DNA of 64,000 nucleotides from Thiobacillus sp. 63-78 (GCA_001899765.1 MKWM01000017.1:59490-123489), one strand, 5' to 3'; counted from the first letter of the stretch, positions 17,364 through 28,451 are shown. The notes: generated from the sequence alone by a model not told the origin. A program made the numbers and translations.

Positions 17364-17855
17364 ATGTCGCTCAAGCTCCGCATCACTGACGACATGAAAG
17401 CCGCCATGCGCGGCCGCGCCCATCCGGAAGAAGCGCAGCGCGCCAAAGAGATGGTGCGCCTCGGCACGATCCGCCTCCTGCTGGCCGCCATCAAGCAGAA
17501 AGAAGTCGACGAGCGGATCGAACTGGACGACGCCACGCTGGGTGATCCCGTTATTGGCGGCATCGTCGAAAAACTCATCAAGCAACGCAAGGATTCGATC
17601 AGCCAGTTCCAGGCTGCCGGCCGCAACGACCTGGTGATGGCGGAACAGGCCGAACTCGTTGTATTGCAGTCCTATCTGCCCGAACAGCTTTCCGCTGACG
17701 AGATCGAAGCCGCGGTGACCGCGGCCATCGCCGAATCCGGTGCGTCCAGCGTCAAGGACATGGGCAGGGTCATGGGCCTGTTGAAACCCCGCCTCGCCGG
17801 CCGTGCCGACATGGGGCAGGTCTCCGTGCTGATCAAGGCCCGCCTGGCGAGTTAA
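17364..17855 (+). CDS. yqeY: GatB/YqeY domain protein
   Basis: A 163-residue protein of the YqeY family: a helical N-terminal domain (LKLRITDDMKAAMR, then RLGTIRLLLAAIKQKEVDER) and a small C-terminal domain (SGASSVKDMGRVMGLLKPRLAGRADMGQVS) like the tail of GatB that contacts tRNA. Its cellular role is unresolved; it is commonly found between rpsU and dnaG. It is slightly longer than the roughly 150 residues usual for the family. Confidence 0.93.
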   Translation: MSLKLRITDDMKAAMRGRAHPEEAQRAKEMVRLGTIRLLLAAIKQKEVDERIELDDATLGDPVIGGIVEKLIKQRKDSISQFQAAGRNDLVMAEQAELVVLQSYLPEQLSADEIEAAVTAAIAESGASSVKDMGRVMGLLKPRLAGRADMGQVSVLIKARLAS

Positions 17856-17878
17856 ATCCGGCGGGTTAAATCCGGCGG
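17851..17878 (+). repeat. Two tandem 14-bp copies across the yqeY stop
   Basis: GTTAAATCCGGCGG occurs twice in direct succession (17851-17864 and 17865-17878), followed by a degenerate third copy (GCTGAACCCGTCGC). The first copy contains the yqeY stop codon TAA. It probably arose by slippage and lengthens the yqeY-dnaG gap to 70 bases. Confidence 0.8.
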
Positions 17879-17925
17879 GCTGAACCCGTCGCCCGGCATC
17901 CGCCCGGGTTTATCATGCAGCCACC

Positions 17926-19629
17926 ATGATTCCGCGCGATTTCATCGATACCCTGCTCGCCCGCGTCGACATCGTCGACGTCATCGATCGCCGTGTGCCG
18001 CTGAAAAAAGCCGGACAGAACTACCAGGCCTGCTGTCCTTTCCACAGCGAAAAAACCCCTTCCTTCACCGTCAGTCCGACCAAGCAGTTCTACCACTGCT
18101 TCGGCTGCGGCGCCCACGGTACCGCGCTCGGCTTCCTCATGGAATACGAGCACATGGGCTTCCCCGATGCAGTGGCGTCGCTGGCACAGGATGCCGGCCT
18201 GCAAATGCCCGAAACGGCGCTCGAACCCGAGCGCCCCAAGCCGCCGCCCGCGCTATGGGACGCCCTGGGGCAGGCAGCGCAGTTCTACAAACAGCAACTC
18301 AAGCAAACGCCTCGCGCCATCGACTATCTGAAGCGGCGCGGGCTCACCGGGACCATCGCCGCCCGTTACGGCATCGGCTATGCACCGGACGGTTCGCCGC
18401 TGAAGCAGGTATTTGCCGATTACGCGGCCGATGCCCTCGCAGCGTCCGGTCTGGTTGTCGACGGCGACCATCGGCGCTACGACCGCTTCCGCGACCGCAT
18501 CATGTTCCCCATCCGGAATGTCAAGGGGCAAATCATCGGCTTCGGCGGGCGCGTGCTCGATCAGGGCGAACCCAAATATCTCAATTCGCCGGAAACGCCG
18601 CTGTTTCACAAGGGTTCGGAGATCTACGGCCTGTTCGAAGCGCGCGCCGCGATCAAGGCTGCTGGTCGCGCCATCGTGGTCGAGGGCTACATGGACGTCG
18701 TGGCACTGGCCCAGCACGGCGTGGAATTTGCCGTGGCCACGCTCGGCACGGCCACCACGCCGATCCATGCCCGCGTGCTGCTGCGCCATACCGATCGGCT
18801 GATCTATGCCTTCGACGGCGACAATGCCGGGCGCAAGGCCGCCTGGCGTGCGCTGGAAAACACACTCGAAGCCCTGCAGGACGGCAAGGAGGTCAGCTTC
18901 CTGTTCCTGCCCGAAGGCGAAGACCCCGACAGCTACATCCGCAGCCATGGACATGACGTGTTCCTGCGGCTGCTGGATGACGCCACGCTGCCGCTTTCGG
19001 CCTTCCTGGTACGCGAGCTGGCGCGCAACCGCCGGCTCGACAGCCAGGAAGGCCGGGCATCCCTGATCAAGGATGCCCGGCCTCTGCTGGAAAAAATTGC
19101 CGCGCCGGTACTGGCTAGCCTGATTCGACGACACCTAGCGGAACTTCTGCACTTGCAGGCGGACGAACTCGGCCACCTCGGGGTCAAACCGGCCACCCGG
19201 CGGCATGTCACCGCGCCCCTTCCGCAGCGGCGGCCGGCGCCTTCGTTACTGCGTAATTTTGCCTGCATCCTGCTCATGAATCCTCTGCGTGCCGGCGAAG
19301 TGGAACCACAATGGCTCGATACGGAAGACCCATTGGGCCACCGCGTGAGTGAACTGATTGTCTGGCTACGGGAGGTCGGCGCCCTGAACCCGCAGACCCT
19401 CACCCAGGCCGCTCAGGGAGGCCCGCTGGAGTCTCTGGTGAATGAACTGATGGCCGATTTTCTCGACAAAGATGAAAACTGGGACTGGAATACCGAGTTT
19501 GATGACGCCGTCATGAAGATACGGGACAACTGGCGCCGCCGCCGCGAAGAAAGCTTGAGAAATCGCCCGTTGAACAGCTTGTCCGACATGGAACGCAATG
19601 AGCTGATCCAACTGCTGGCACGTTCCTAG
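17926..19629 (+). CDS. dnaG: DNA primase
   Basis: DnaG makes RNA primers for chromosome replication. The 567-residue protein has the CHC2 zinc-binding domain (Cys37, His40, Cys58, Cys61 in CCPFHSEKTPSF and HCFGCGAHG), the catalytic core with a TOPRIM domain (AIVVEGYMDVVAL around residue 247 and IYAFDGDNAGRKAA around 290) and a C-terminal helicase-binding helical region. Length is typical. It is the third gene of the rpsU operon. Confidence 0.97.
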   Translation: MIPRDFIDTLLARVDIVDVIDRRVPLKKAGQNYQACCPFHSEKTPSFTVSPTKQFYHCFGCGAHGTALGFLMEYEHMGFPDAVASLAQDAGLQMPETALEPERPKPPPALWDALGQAAQFYKQQLKQTPRAIDYLKRRGLTGTIAARYGIGYAPDGSPLKQVFADYAADALAASGLVVDGDHRRYDRFRDRIMFPIRNVKGQIIGFGGRVLDQGEPKYLNSPETPLFHKGSEIYGLFEARAAIKAAGRAIVVEGYMDVVALAQHGVEFAVATLGTATTPIHARVLLRHTDRLIYAFDGDNAGRKAAWRALENTLEALQDGKEVSFLFLPEGEDPDSYIRSHGHDVFLRLLDDATLPLSAFLVRELARNRRLDSQEGRASLIKDARPLLEKIAAPVLASLIRRHLAELLHLQADELGHLGVKPATRRHVTAPLPQRRPAPSLLRNFACILLMNPLRAGEVEPQWLDTEDPLGHRVSELIVWLREVGALNPQTLTQAAQGGPLESLVNELMADFLDKDENWDWNTEFDDAVMKIRDNWRRRREESLRNRPLNSLSDMERNELIQLLARS

Positions 19630-19644
19630 CTTGCCAGAAACGTC

Positions 19645-19672
19645 AAGACAAAGTGCCGGCTTGCGGTACAAT
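19645..19672 (+). promoter_or_regulatory. Candidate internal promoter for rpoD
   Basis: AAGACA (19645-19650) and TACAAT (19667-19672) are separated by 16 bases, about 70 bases upstream of the rpoD start. An internal promoter before rpoD is common in this operon. Match quality is moderate. Confidence 0.4.
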
Positions 19673-19741
19673 GGCCGGTTTTCAAAAGATTTTTTTCTGC
19701 CCGCGTGCAATGCGGGGGCGGACCTGAGCGGAGAATAACCT

Positions 19742-21658
<1,917 letters not shown>

Positions 21659-21712
21659 GACATCTGTCCGCGCCTGTCTGTCCGAACCGGCCTGTGCGGG
21701 CAGCATATTTTC

Positions 21713-21789
<77 letters not shown>

Positions 21790-21842
21790 ATTCCCCAACA
21801 TCAGCGATAATCGCCCTGCAAATAAAAATCGGGGGGTGTCAG

Positions 21843-22427
21843 ATGCAAGGGGAAACCAGGAAGCCCGGCGAACGCCGGTTGCAGATTCTGCAAACACTCG
21901 CCGCGATGCTGCAGGAACCGCAGCCGGGAAAAATCACCACGGCGGCGCTGGCCGCACGCATCGGCGTGTCCGAAGCGGCGCTATACCGGCATTTTTCCAG
22001 CAAGGCGCAAATGTACGAAGGCCTGATCGAGTTCATCGAGCAGACCCTGTTCGGACTGATTGCGCGCATCACCGCCGACACGCCCTCGCCGTCCGCCCAG
22101 ATCGAGGCCATCCTCAGCCTGCTGTTGAATTTTGCAGCGAAGAATCCGGGAATGACGCGGGTGCTGATCGGCGATGCGCTGGTGCATGAAAACGAGCGCC
22201 TGCAAAAACGTATCAACCAGTTGCATGACCGCATCGAAGCCCAGCTACGTCAATGCCTGCGTTTTTGCGACGACAAACAGTCCGGACTGAGCGGTCCGCT
22301 GGCCAATCTGCTGCAGTGCATCGTCGTGGGACGCTGGCACCAGTTCGCCAAGAGCGGATTCAGCCGCCCGCCCGACGGCGATGTCGACCTGTTGATCTCA
22401 CGCCTGCTCGACGTTCATCCCGCCTGA
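21843..22427 (+). CDS. slmA: Nucleoid occlusion factor SlmA
   Basis: A 194-residue TetR-fold protein with the N-terminal helix-turn-helix ITTAALAARIGVSEAALYRHFSSKAQMYEGLIEFIE, the sequence typical of SlmA, and a helical C-terminal domain. SlmA binds chromosomal sites and stops FtsZ ring formation over the nucleoid. Length agrees with E. coli SlmA (198). The ATG at 21843 is selected over open frame upstream that runs through the tRNA gene. It converges on the MoeB/ThiF-like gene, overlapping its 3' end by 13 bases. Confidence 0.92.
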   Translation: MQGETRKPGERRLQILQTLAAMLQEPQPGKITTAALAARIGVSEAALYRHFSSKAQMYEGLIEFIEQTLFGLIARITADTPSPSAQIEAILSLLLNFAAKNPGMTRVLIGDALVHENERLQKRINQLHDRIEAQLRQCLRFCDDKQSGLSGPLANLLQCIVVGRWHQFAKSGFSRPPDGDVDLLISRLLDVHPA

Positions 22428-23179
22428 CGCGGCCCGCACACCGGACAGGCCGGGTCGCGCGGGACTTTCACGACGCGCGCCTCACTCTGCAGGCCGTCCC
22501 ACAGCAGCAGCTTGCCGACCCGCACCTCTCCCACACGCGCCAGATATTTCAGCGCCTCCATCGCCTGCATCGCGCCAATGATCCCGACCAGTGGCGAAAA
22601 CACGCCGGCGTCGGCGCAGCGCATTTCCGGCTCGTCGATCTGATCGGGAAACAGACAGTGATAGCAGGGGCTGTCGGCACGATGTGCGTCGAACACGGCC
22701 AATTGTCCGGAAAACCCGATTGCCGCGCCCGACACCAGGGGCTTCCCCAACCGCACACAGGCCCGGTTGATCGCATGGCGGGTGGCAAAGTTATCCGTGG
22801 CGTCGACCACCAGATCGACCCTTTCCACGGCTTCGCGCAGCATGCGGTCGTCAAGTCTTTCCCTGATGGGTCGCACCTCGATCTCGGGGTTGATGGCGCG
22901 AACACTACGCGCGAGCGAGTCGGCCTTGTTCTCGCCGATAGCCGAGGTGGCGTGGCCGATCTGTCGCTGCAGATTGGTCAGGTCGACGGTATCGCCGTCC
23001 GCGAGCAGCAATCGCCCGACCCCCGACGCGCCCAGATAAAGCGCGACCGGGCAGCCCAGCCCGCCGGCGCCGACAATCAATACCGCAGCGTCGGAAATAC
23101 AGGCCTGGCCCGCCACGCCGACATCGGGCAGCAAAATGTGCCGGCTATAACGCAGCAGTTGATCGTCGTTCAATTCCAT
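22415..23179 (-). CDS. HesA/MoeB/ThiF family E1-like adenylyltransferase
   Basis: A 254-residue E1-like enzyme. It has the ATP-binding loop VLIVGAGGLGCPVALYLG, the family Arg in LQRQIGH, the VDATDNFATRHAINRAC segment, and two CxxC pairs (CYHC and CPVC) that bind structural zinc. Such proteins adenylate the C-terminal Gly of MoaD or ThiS in molybdopterin or thiamine synthesis; sequence alone does not decide between MoeB and ThiF. There is no rhodanese fusion. A second in-frame ATG four codons upstream (23191) is possible. Neither moaD nor thiS is nearby. Confidence 0.9.
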   Translation of the reverse strand: MELNDDQLLRYSRHILLPDVGVAGQACISDAAVLIVGAGGLGCPVALYLGASGVGRLLLADGDTVDLTNLQRQIGHATSAIGENKADSLARSVRAINPEIEVRPIRERLDDRMLREAVERVDLVVDATDNFATRHAINRACVRLGKPLVSGAAIGFSGQLAVFDAHRADSPCYHCLFPDQIDEPEMRCADAGVFSPLVGIIGAMQAMEALKYLARVGEVRVGKLLLWDGLQSEARVVKVPRDPACPVCGPRQAG

Positions 23180-23194
23180 GATGGGTCGCACGGA

Positions 23195-23590
23195 TCATTT
23201 ATAGCCCCGCCACTCTTCCGGCGTTTCATCACGATCGCCATGCAGATGGCGTTCGTAAGCCCTCATGAACGCCTGCTGTGACTTGATATCCGGCTCGTTC
23301 GCGGCGACATTTCGCCGCTGCACGCTCTCGCAATAATAGGCCAGTGCCCGCCGCAACTTGTTGAGCAGGCTGTTGTCGAGATGGAATCCCTGGCTCGACA
23401 GCGCTGTTTCCAGGCCCTCCAGCGTGTACTCGCAGATGTGGTATCGCACGTGCAGGCGACAGACGTCTGCTCCGACCATCACGTCGAGGCCCTCAAGGCC
23501 GACCAATAAGATCCGGGCACGTTCCGCCTGACCTGCAGGCAGGGCATGAAAAATGATTTCGCGCTTTTTTTCGAGGTCGCACGGACGCAT
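23195..23590 (-). CDS. Uncharacterised protein with HMA-like fold (tentative)
   Basis: A 131-residue protein starting MRPCDLEKKREIIFHALPAG. The middle reads ARILLVGLEGLDVMVGADVCRLHVRYHICEYTLEGLETAL, a beta-alpha-beta-beta-alpha pattern like the ferredoxin fold of heavy-metal-associated domains but without their CxxC. The C-terminal part is helical and charged, ending ETPEEWRGYK. No signal or membrane segment. Upstream in-frame ATG at 23668 is rejected as low-complexity. It sits between ctpA and the E1-like gene, 15 bases from the latter, so an operon is likely. I do not recognise a function. Confidence 0.7.
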   Translation of the reverse strand: MRPCDLEKKREIIFHALPAGQAERARILLVGLEGLDVMVGADVCRLHVRYHICEYTLEGLETALSSQGFHLDNSLLNKLRRALAYYCESVQRRNVAANEPDIKSQQAFMRAYERHLHGDRDETPEEWRGYK

Positions 23591-23674
23591 GGGCACTCCC
23601 GGCAGGCTGGATTCTTTCCAGTATATCGCGCCGCCCGGGCGGTGGGCGCCTTGCCCGCCGCCTGCCACACGCCG

Positions 23675-25090
23675 TTAACGCCCCTGCAGGATCTGCAGGC
23701 CTTTCAGCAGATTCAGGGCCTGGTTCACCTGGAAATCGTTCTTGGACACGACTTCACCGGGCGCCAGCGGAACCGGCTTCTTGTCCTTGCCATCCGGTTC
23801 GGATCGGGTGGCGGGCGGAGCCTTGATGATCTCGCTCGGCTTGCTCTCGGGCGTCGAGTCTCCGCCGTCAGGATTGCTCAGATGATGCTCGAGATCCGCC
23901 TCACGAATGCCAAAGCCCTGGTCGTCGGACGGCATGGAAGGATCCTCCACCACGATGTCCGGTTCGATCCCCTTCGCCTGGATCGAGCGCCCGCTCGGCG
24001 TAAAATAACGTGCCGTGGTGAGTTTGATCGCGGTGCCGTTGCCGAGCGGCAGGATCGTCTGCACCGATCCCTTGCCGAAGCTGCGGGTACCCATGATGAC
24101 GGCACGCTTGTGATCCTGCAGGGCACCCGCCACGATTTCAGAAGCCGAAGCGGAACCGCCGTTAATCAGCACGACCATCGGCACCTGTTTGACGCCCGCT
24201 GGCAGACTGTTCAGGTAATCGGACTGCATCGGACGCAGGTAATTCTCGGGGCTGGCTGTCAGCCGCATCTTCGCATCCTCAGTGCGCCCTTCGGTATAGA
24301 CCACCAGGCTGTCCGGTTTGACGAAAGCCGCCGTCACCGCCACCGCGCCATTGAGCAGGCCGCCTGGATCGTTGCGAAGATCCAGGATCATCCCCTTGAG
24401 CGGCGCCTTGTTGTCCTTGTATAACTGTTTCAGCGCATCGGCCAGCAGTTCGCCGGTATGTTCCTGGAATTGCGTCACGCGTACATAACCGTAGCCATTT
24501 TCCAGCAGCTTGAATTTGACGCTGCGGATCTTGATGACCGCACGCGTCAGGGTCAGCACGAAGGGCTTGTCGACTCCCTTGCGTACGATGGTGAGCTTGA
24601 TGGGTGACCCCGGTTTGCCGCGCATGCGTTTCACTGCATCGCTCAGCGTCATGCCTTTCACCGGCGTATCGTCGAGCTTGATGATCAGGTCGCCCGGTTT
24701 GACCCCCGCCTTGAAGGCAGGGGTATCCTCGATCGGCGACACGACCTTGACGAAACCGTCTTCCATGCCGACTTCGATGCCCAGGCCGCCGAATTCGCCC
24801 TGGGTGCCCACCTGCAGATCCTTGAAGCCTTCGGCGTCAAGATAGGCCGAATGCGGATCCAGTCCGCTCAACATGCCGTCTATCGCCGAAGAGATCAACT
24901 TCTTGTCGTCGACCGGTTCGACATAGTCGCTCTTGATCCGGGCAAACACATCGGTAAAGGCACGCAACTCCTCGACTGGCAACGCAGTCTCCGCCTCCTT
25001 GTCGGCAATGGCCGGCAAGTTGAGCGTCAGCGCGGCGCCCGCGAGGATGCCGGCCAGACCGACGAGTACGAATTTTGCCTTGTGTGTCAT
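23675..25090 (-). CDS. ctpA: Carboxyl-terminal processing protease (S41 family)
   Basis: A 471-residue periplasmic protease. An N-terminal signal/anchor (FVLVGLAGILAGAALTL), a PDZ domain (GGLGIEVGMEDGFVKVVSPIEDTPAFKAGVKPGDLIIKLD, about residues 100-140) and the S41 catalytic domain are visible. The nucleophilic Ser lies in GGSASASEIVAGAL and the Lys general base in RSFGKGSVQ. The C-terminal 90 residues are low complexity with many Pro, Lys and Asp, and probably disordered. It follows the EnvC-like gene immediately (one base between), a pairing conserved in many proteobacteria. Confidence 0.93.
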   Translation of the reverse strand: MTHKAKFVLVGLAGILAGAALTLNLPAIADKEAETALPVEELRAFTDVFARIKSDYVEPVDDKKLISSAIDGMLSGLDPHSAYLDAEGFKDLQVGTQGEFGGLGIEVGMEDGFVKVVSPIEDTPAFKAGVKPGDLIIKLDDTPVKGMTLSDAVKRMRGKPGSPIKLTIVRKGVDKPFVLTLTRAVIKIRSVKFKLLENGYGYVRVTQFQEHTGELLADALKQLYKDNKAPLKGMILDLRNDPGGLLNGAVAVTAAFVKPDSLVVYTEGRTEDAKMRLTASPENYLRPMQSDYLNSLPAGVKQVPMVVLINGGSASASEIVAGALQDHKRAVIMGTRSFGKGSVQTILPLGNGTAIKLTTARYFTPSGRSIQAKGIEPDIVVEDPSMPSDDQGFGIREADLEHHLSNPDGGDSTPESKPSEIIKAPPATRSEPDGKDKKPVPLAPGEVVSKNDFQVNQALNLLKGLQILQGR

Positions 25091-25091
25091 G

Positions 25092-26339
25092 TCACTTCAC
25101 CCAGTCCAGGGGATTTACAGGGCGGCTCTGATGCCGCATTTCAAAATACAGGCCCGTGTCGGGTTGACCGCCGCTGTTGCCAACCGCGGCAATTGCATCG
25201 CCGGGCTGCACCCGGTCACCCACCTGCTTATACAGACTTTCATTATTACTGTACAGGCTCATATATCCTTCGCCATGGTCGACAATAATGAGGTTGCCGA
25301 AGCCACGCAGCCACTCGGCGAACACCACCTGCCCGGCCGCAATCGCCTTCACCGCCGTGCCCTGGGCGGCCCGGATGAACAAGCCTCTCCAGCTCAGTCC
25401 GCCGCCTTCTCTCGGAGCGCCGAACCGGTTCATCAGTTCCCCGGCAACCGGTAGATGCAGCAAACCTTTCAGCCGGGAAAAAGGCTGGCTCGAACGAAAT
25501 GCAACAGGCGTATCGGTATTCACCGCCACGGGACGGCGTGGCCGCTCCGATGTGCCGCGTTCCGCCTCGCGCTGCCGCGACTTCTGCGCGGCGCGCGCAC
25601 GTTCGGCCTCACGCGCGGCCTGCTGCGCCATCAGCCGGTTGAGGCGCTCGACCAGCTGGGTCAGGCTGCGTTCATTGCGCTTCAAGGTGGCAATCTCGCG
25701 CTGCTGCTGCCTGATCTGACCGGAAAGCTTCTGCAGCACCTGCTCGCGGGCATGCTTGTCGGCCAGCAGCTTTTGTTGCTCGGCTTCGTGCGCGGCCTGC
25801 AATTGCGCCAGCTCGGTGGTCTTTTGCGAGGTCTGTTGCCGCAAGGCGGACAGTTGCGCCAGATCGGCGCGCAGCGTCTCGATCATGGCCTGCTGGGCAC
25901 GCGAGAGGTGCGCCAGATAGCGCAAATCGCGCGCGGTCTGGTTGGGGTCGGCGCCATTCAGGATGAGCTTGAGGGCGTCGCCCTGCCCACGCTGGTATGC
26001 CCCCTTGAGCGTCTGCGCCAGATGGGCCTGTTGTGTGTGAATACGGGCCGAGGTCGCTTCGGCTTGCTGCGTCAATGACTGCAATTCGCTCTGGCTGCGC
26101 TGGCGTTCGCCATCCAGTTGTCGCAACTGGCGTACGGCGCTGCTGATGGCACGCTCGGACTGGCGCAACGCATCAGCCGCCTCCTGGCGATGCGCCTGGT
26201 TGTCACGGAAATCCTGTTGCAGGGTCTGCAACCGCTGCTTGAGGGCGTCGAGTTCGGATTGCTTGCGGTCGGCCTGGTTGGCAGCGGCACACAATGGCCA
26301 GGACAATGCCAGCAAGACGAAGAAATATTTGAAGTTCAC
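25092..26339 (-). CDS. envC: EnvC-like murein hydrolase activator (degenerate M23 domain)
   Basis: A 415-residue periplasmic protein with a signal peptide (FFVLLALSWPLCAAA), a long coiled coil (about residues 22-250, rich in Gln, Ala, Leu and Glu) and a C-terminal LytM/M23 domain. The end reads LYFEMRHQSRPVNPLDWV: the HxH metal motif of active LytM enzymes is replaced, as in EnvC, so it most likely activates amidases during cell separation rather than cutting murein itself. It is co-directional with gpmI upstream and ctpA downstream. Confidence 0.9.
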   Translation of the reverse strand: MNFKYFFVLLALSWPLCAAANQADRKQSELDALKQRLQTLQQDFRDNQAHRQEAADALRQSERAISSAVRQLRQLDGERQRSQSELQSLTQQAEATSARIHTQQAHLAQTLKGAYQRGQGDALKLILNGADPNQTARDLRYLAHLSRAQQAMIETLRADLAQLSALRQQTSQKTTELAQLQAAHEAEQQKLLADKHAREQVLQKLSGQIRQQQREIATLKRNERSLTQLVERLNRLMAQQAAREAERARAAQKSRQREAERGTSERPRRPVAVNTDTPVAFRSSQPFSRLKGLLHLPVAGELMNRFGAPREGGGLSWRGLFIRAAQGTAVKAIAAGQVVFAEWLRGFGNLIIVDHGEGYMSLYSNNESLYKQVGDRVQPGDAIAAVGNSGGQPDTGLYFEMRHQSRPVNPLDWVK

Positions 26340-26368
26340 CCTGGCGAGCTTACCCGAACCAGGCGGGC

Positions 26369-27910
26369 CTACTCAAACCGGACCAGGGCTTCACCGGTCA
26401 TTTCGGGAGGCGGCATCAAACCCATCATTTTCAGCAGGGTCGGGCCGATGTCTTCCAGTGCGCCCGTTTCCGCCAGCGTGGCATGCGGCCGCCCGATGTA
26501 GATCAGGGGCACCAGATTCATGGTGTGCGCGGTATACGGCTGGCCGCTTACCGCATCGCGCATCAACTCGGCATTGCCGTGGTCGGCGGTGATCAGCACT
26601 TCGCCCCCGCGCGCCAGTTGAGCGGGCACCACCCGGCCCAGACAGGCGTCGACGGTTTCAATGGCCTGGATTGCAGCCTGCAGATCACCGGTATGCCCCA
26701 CCATGTCCGGGTTGGCATAATTGCAGACGATCAGGTCATACTGCTTGCTGTCGATCGCTGCGACCAGCTTGTCGGTCACTTCGAACGCGCTCATCTCGGG
26801 CTGGAGGTCATAGGTGGCCACGTCGGGAGACGGCACCAGCACGCGATCCTCACCGGGGAAAGAGACTTCCTCCCCGCCATTGAAGAAAAAGGTCACGTGC
26901 GGATATTTCTCGGTTTCGGCGATGCGCAACTGACGCAGCCCCATATTGGCGACATATTCGCCCAGGCCATTCCTGATCCGCTCGGGCGGAAATGCGACCG
27001 ACACGTGGAAATCGTCGCTGTAGCCGGTCAGCGTGCAATAGGTCGCCAGGCGCGGGGTGACCTCGCGTTCGAACTCGCCGAAATCCGGTTCGATGAAAGG
27101 CCGCGACAACTGGCGCGCGCGGTCGGAACGAAAGTTGAGGAAAATGACTGAATCGCCATCTTCCATCTTCACCGGCTTGCCGTCGGCCGGCAGGATGGCC
27201 GTGGCTTTGACGAATTCGTCGGTTTCGCCGCGCGCGTAGGCGGCCGCCAGTCCGGCCAGCGCATTGTCCGCGGTGAATTCGGCGCGTCCCTGCGTCAACA
27301 GGTCGTAGGCGGATTTGACCCGTTGCCAGCGCCGGTCGCGGTCCATCGCGTAATAGCGGCCGATCATCGACGCGATATGGCCTACCCCGCTCTGTGCAAT
27401 TTTTTCGTTGAGACGGTGCAAATAGATTTCGGCACTTTTCGGCGGAGTGTCGCGGCCATCCAGGAAGACATGCAGGCAGACCTTGTACAGCCCCTCGCGC
27501 GCCGCCAGATCGAGCAGCGCATGGAAATGCGACTCGTGGCTGTGCACGCCGCCATCCGACAGCAGGCCCAGGACATGCAGTGTCTTGCCGTGGTCCCGTG
27601 CCAGATGCACCGCATTCAGCAGGGCCGGATTGGTGTAGAAAAAGCCCGATTCGATGGCGCGGTCGATGCGGGTGAATTCCTGGTAAACCACCCGTCCCGC
27701 GCCGATGTTCAGGTGCCCCACTTCGGAATTGCCCATTTGACCCTTGGGCAGGCCCACTTCGGACTCCGATGCATGGATGAGCGTATGGGGGTTATTCTTC
27801 CACAGCCGGTCCCAATTGGGTTTGGTCGCCTGGGCAATCGCGTTGTCCATACTTTCTTTGCGGCAACCGAACCCGTCGAGGATGATGAGGAGAACCGGCA
27901 CAACTTTCAT
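26369..27910 (-). CDS. gpmI: 2,3-bisphosphoglycerate-independent phosphoglycerate mutase
   Basis: GpmI interconverts 3- and 2-phosphoglycerate using two Mn ions. The 513-residue protein has the N-terminal phosphatase-like start PVLLIILDGFG, the catalytic Ser in GQMGNSEVGHLN (about residue 63), the substrate Arg segment VCLHVFLDGRDTPP, NYANPDMVGHTG and ITADHGNAE near the C-terminus, all metal-site motifs of the family. The ATG at 27910 lies directly behind an AT-rich stretch with no visible ribosome binding site. Confidence 0.96.
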   Translation of the reverse strand: MKVVPVLLIILDGFGCRKESMDNAIAQATKPNWDRLWKNNPHTLIHASESEVGLPKGQMGNSEVGHLNIGAGRVVYQEFTRIDRAIESGFFYTNPALLNAVHLARDHGKTLHVLGLLSDGGVHSHESHFHALLDLAAREGLYKVCLHVFLDGRDTPPKSAEIYLHRLNEKIAQSGVGHIASMIGRYYAMDRDRRWQRVKSAYDLLTQGRAEFTADNALAGLAAAYARGETDEFVKATAILPADGKPVKMEDGDSVIFLNFRSDRARQLSRPFIEPDFGEFEREVTPRLATYCTLTGYSDDFHVSVAFPPERIRNGLGEYVANMGLRQLRIAETEKYPHVTFFFNGGEEVSFPGEDRVLVPSPDVATYDLQPEMSAFEVTDKLVAAIDSKQYDLIVCNYANPDMVGHTGDLQAAIQAIETVDACLGRVVPAQLARGGEVLITADHGNAELMRDAVSGQPYTAHTMNLVPLIYIGRPHATLAETGALEDIGPTLLKMMGLMPPPEMTGEALVRFE

Positions 27911-28067
27911 GAAAAAATTTATATAACCTGACTTGTTATCGTGGAAATATTTTAATATATGCGTGATTGCTAATCTACACGCAATCCGAAAAGTACGATT
28001 ATAAGCAGCGCGCGGCCCTATTCCGATGAATCTGGCTGCGCCGTTGCACGACCCGTGGGACTGAGGA
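27911..28067. promoter_or_regulatory. AT-rich divergent promoter region between gpmI and the ArsR gene
   Basis: Bases 27911-27975 are far richer in A and T than their surroundings. They contain an inverted repeat ATATT-TT-AATAT (27947-27958) and ATAAC-N7-GTTAT (27923-27939). Such elements suit an ArsR-family operator and the promoters of both genes. A similar mix (TATATAA, GTTATC, AATATTT) occurs at 37198-37218. Assignment as an operator is inference. Confidence 0.4.
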
Positions 28068-28397
28068 ATGGATATGGCAGCTGACTGGGATCAAGTGGAC
28101 CTCATGGACAAGGACGAGCACATCGAGCAAGCCTCGCGTGCGATGAAGGCCATGTCACATCCGCTACGCCTGAAAATTCTTTGCGTACTGGGTGACAAGG
28201 AAGTCAGCGTCCAGGATATCGTCGACCATGTCGGCACGTCGCAAAGCAATATCTCGCAGCATCTCGCCATCCTGCGCGACAAGGGCGTGCTGCGCACCCG
28301 CAAGGACGCCAACCGCGTGTTTTATCGCGTGGGCGACACCCGCACCCTGAAGCTTCTGGGCATGATGCGCGACGTCTTTTGCGGGTTCACCAAGTAA
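28068..28397 (+). CDS. ArsR-family repressor resembling persulfide sensors SqrR/BigR
   Basis: A 109-residue winged-helix protein. KAMSHPLRLKILCVLGDKEVSV, then IVDHVGTSQSNISQHLAILRDKGVL (recognition helix) and the wing RTRKDANRVFYRVGD match the ArsR fold. It lacks the CxC/CVC metal box of ArsR and SmtB. Instead it has two Cys, residues 39 (KILCVLG) and 105 (VFCGF), 66 apart, the same spacing as the dithiol of SqrR (41/107) and BigR (42/108), which respond to persulfide. Start: ATG at 28068; a second in-frame ATG follows two codons later. Divergent from gpmI. Likely target is its own promoter or the rhodanese-linked efflux genes. Confidence 0.83.
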   Translation: MDMAADWDQVDLMDKDEHIEQASRAMKAMSHPLRLKILCVLGDKEVSVQDIVDHVGTSQSNISQHLAILRDKGVLRTRKDANRVFYRVGDTRTLKLLGMMRDVFCGFTK

Positions 28398-28451
28398 ATC
28401 AAGCGGCATTCCGGCGCCGGCCGCACGCAGGCGTACCGGGCTTTCACCGGC

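Noticed and set aside
28068..28397. Arsenic- or cadmium-sensing ArsR/SmtB repressor
   Set aside because: No CxC or CVC metal motif in the recognition region; the two Cys fit persulfide sensors better.
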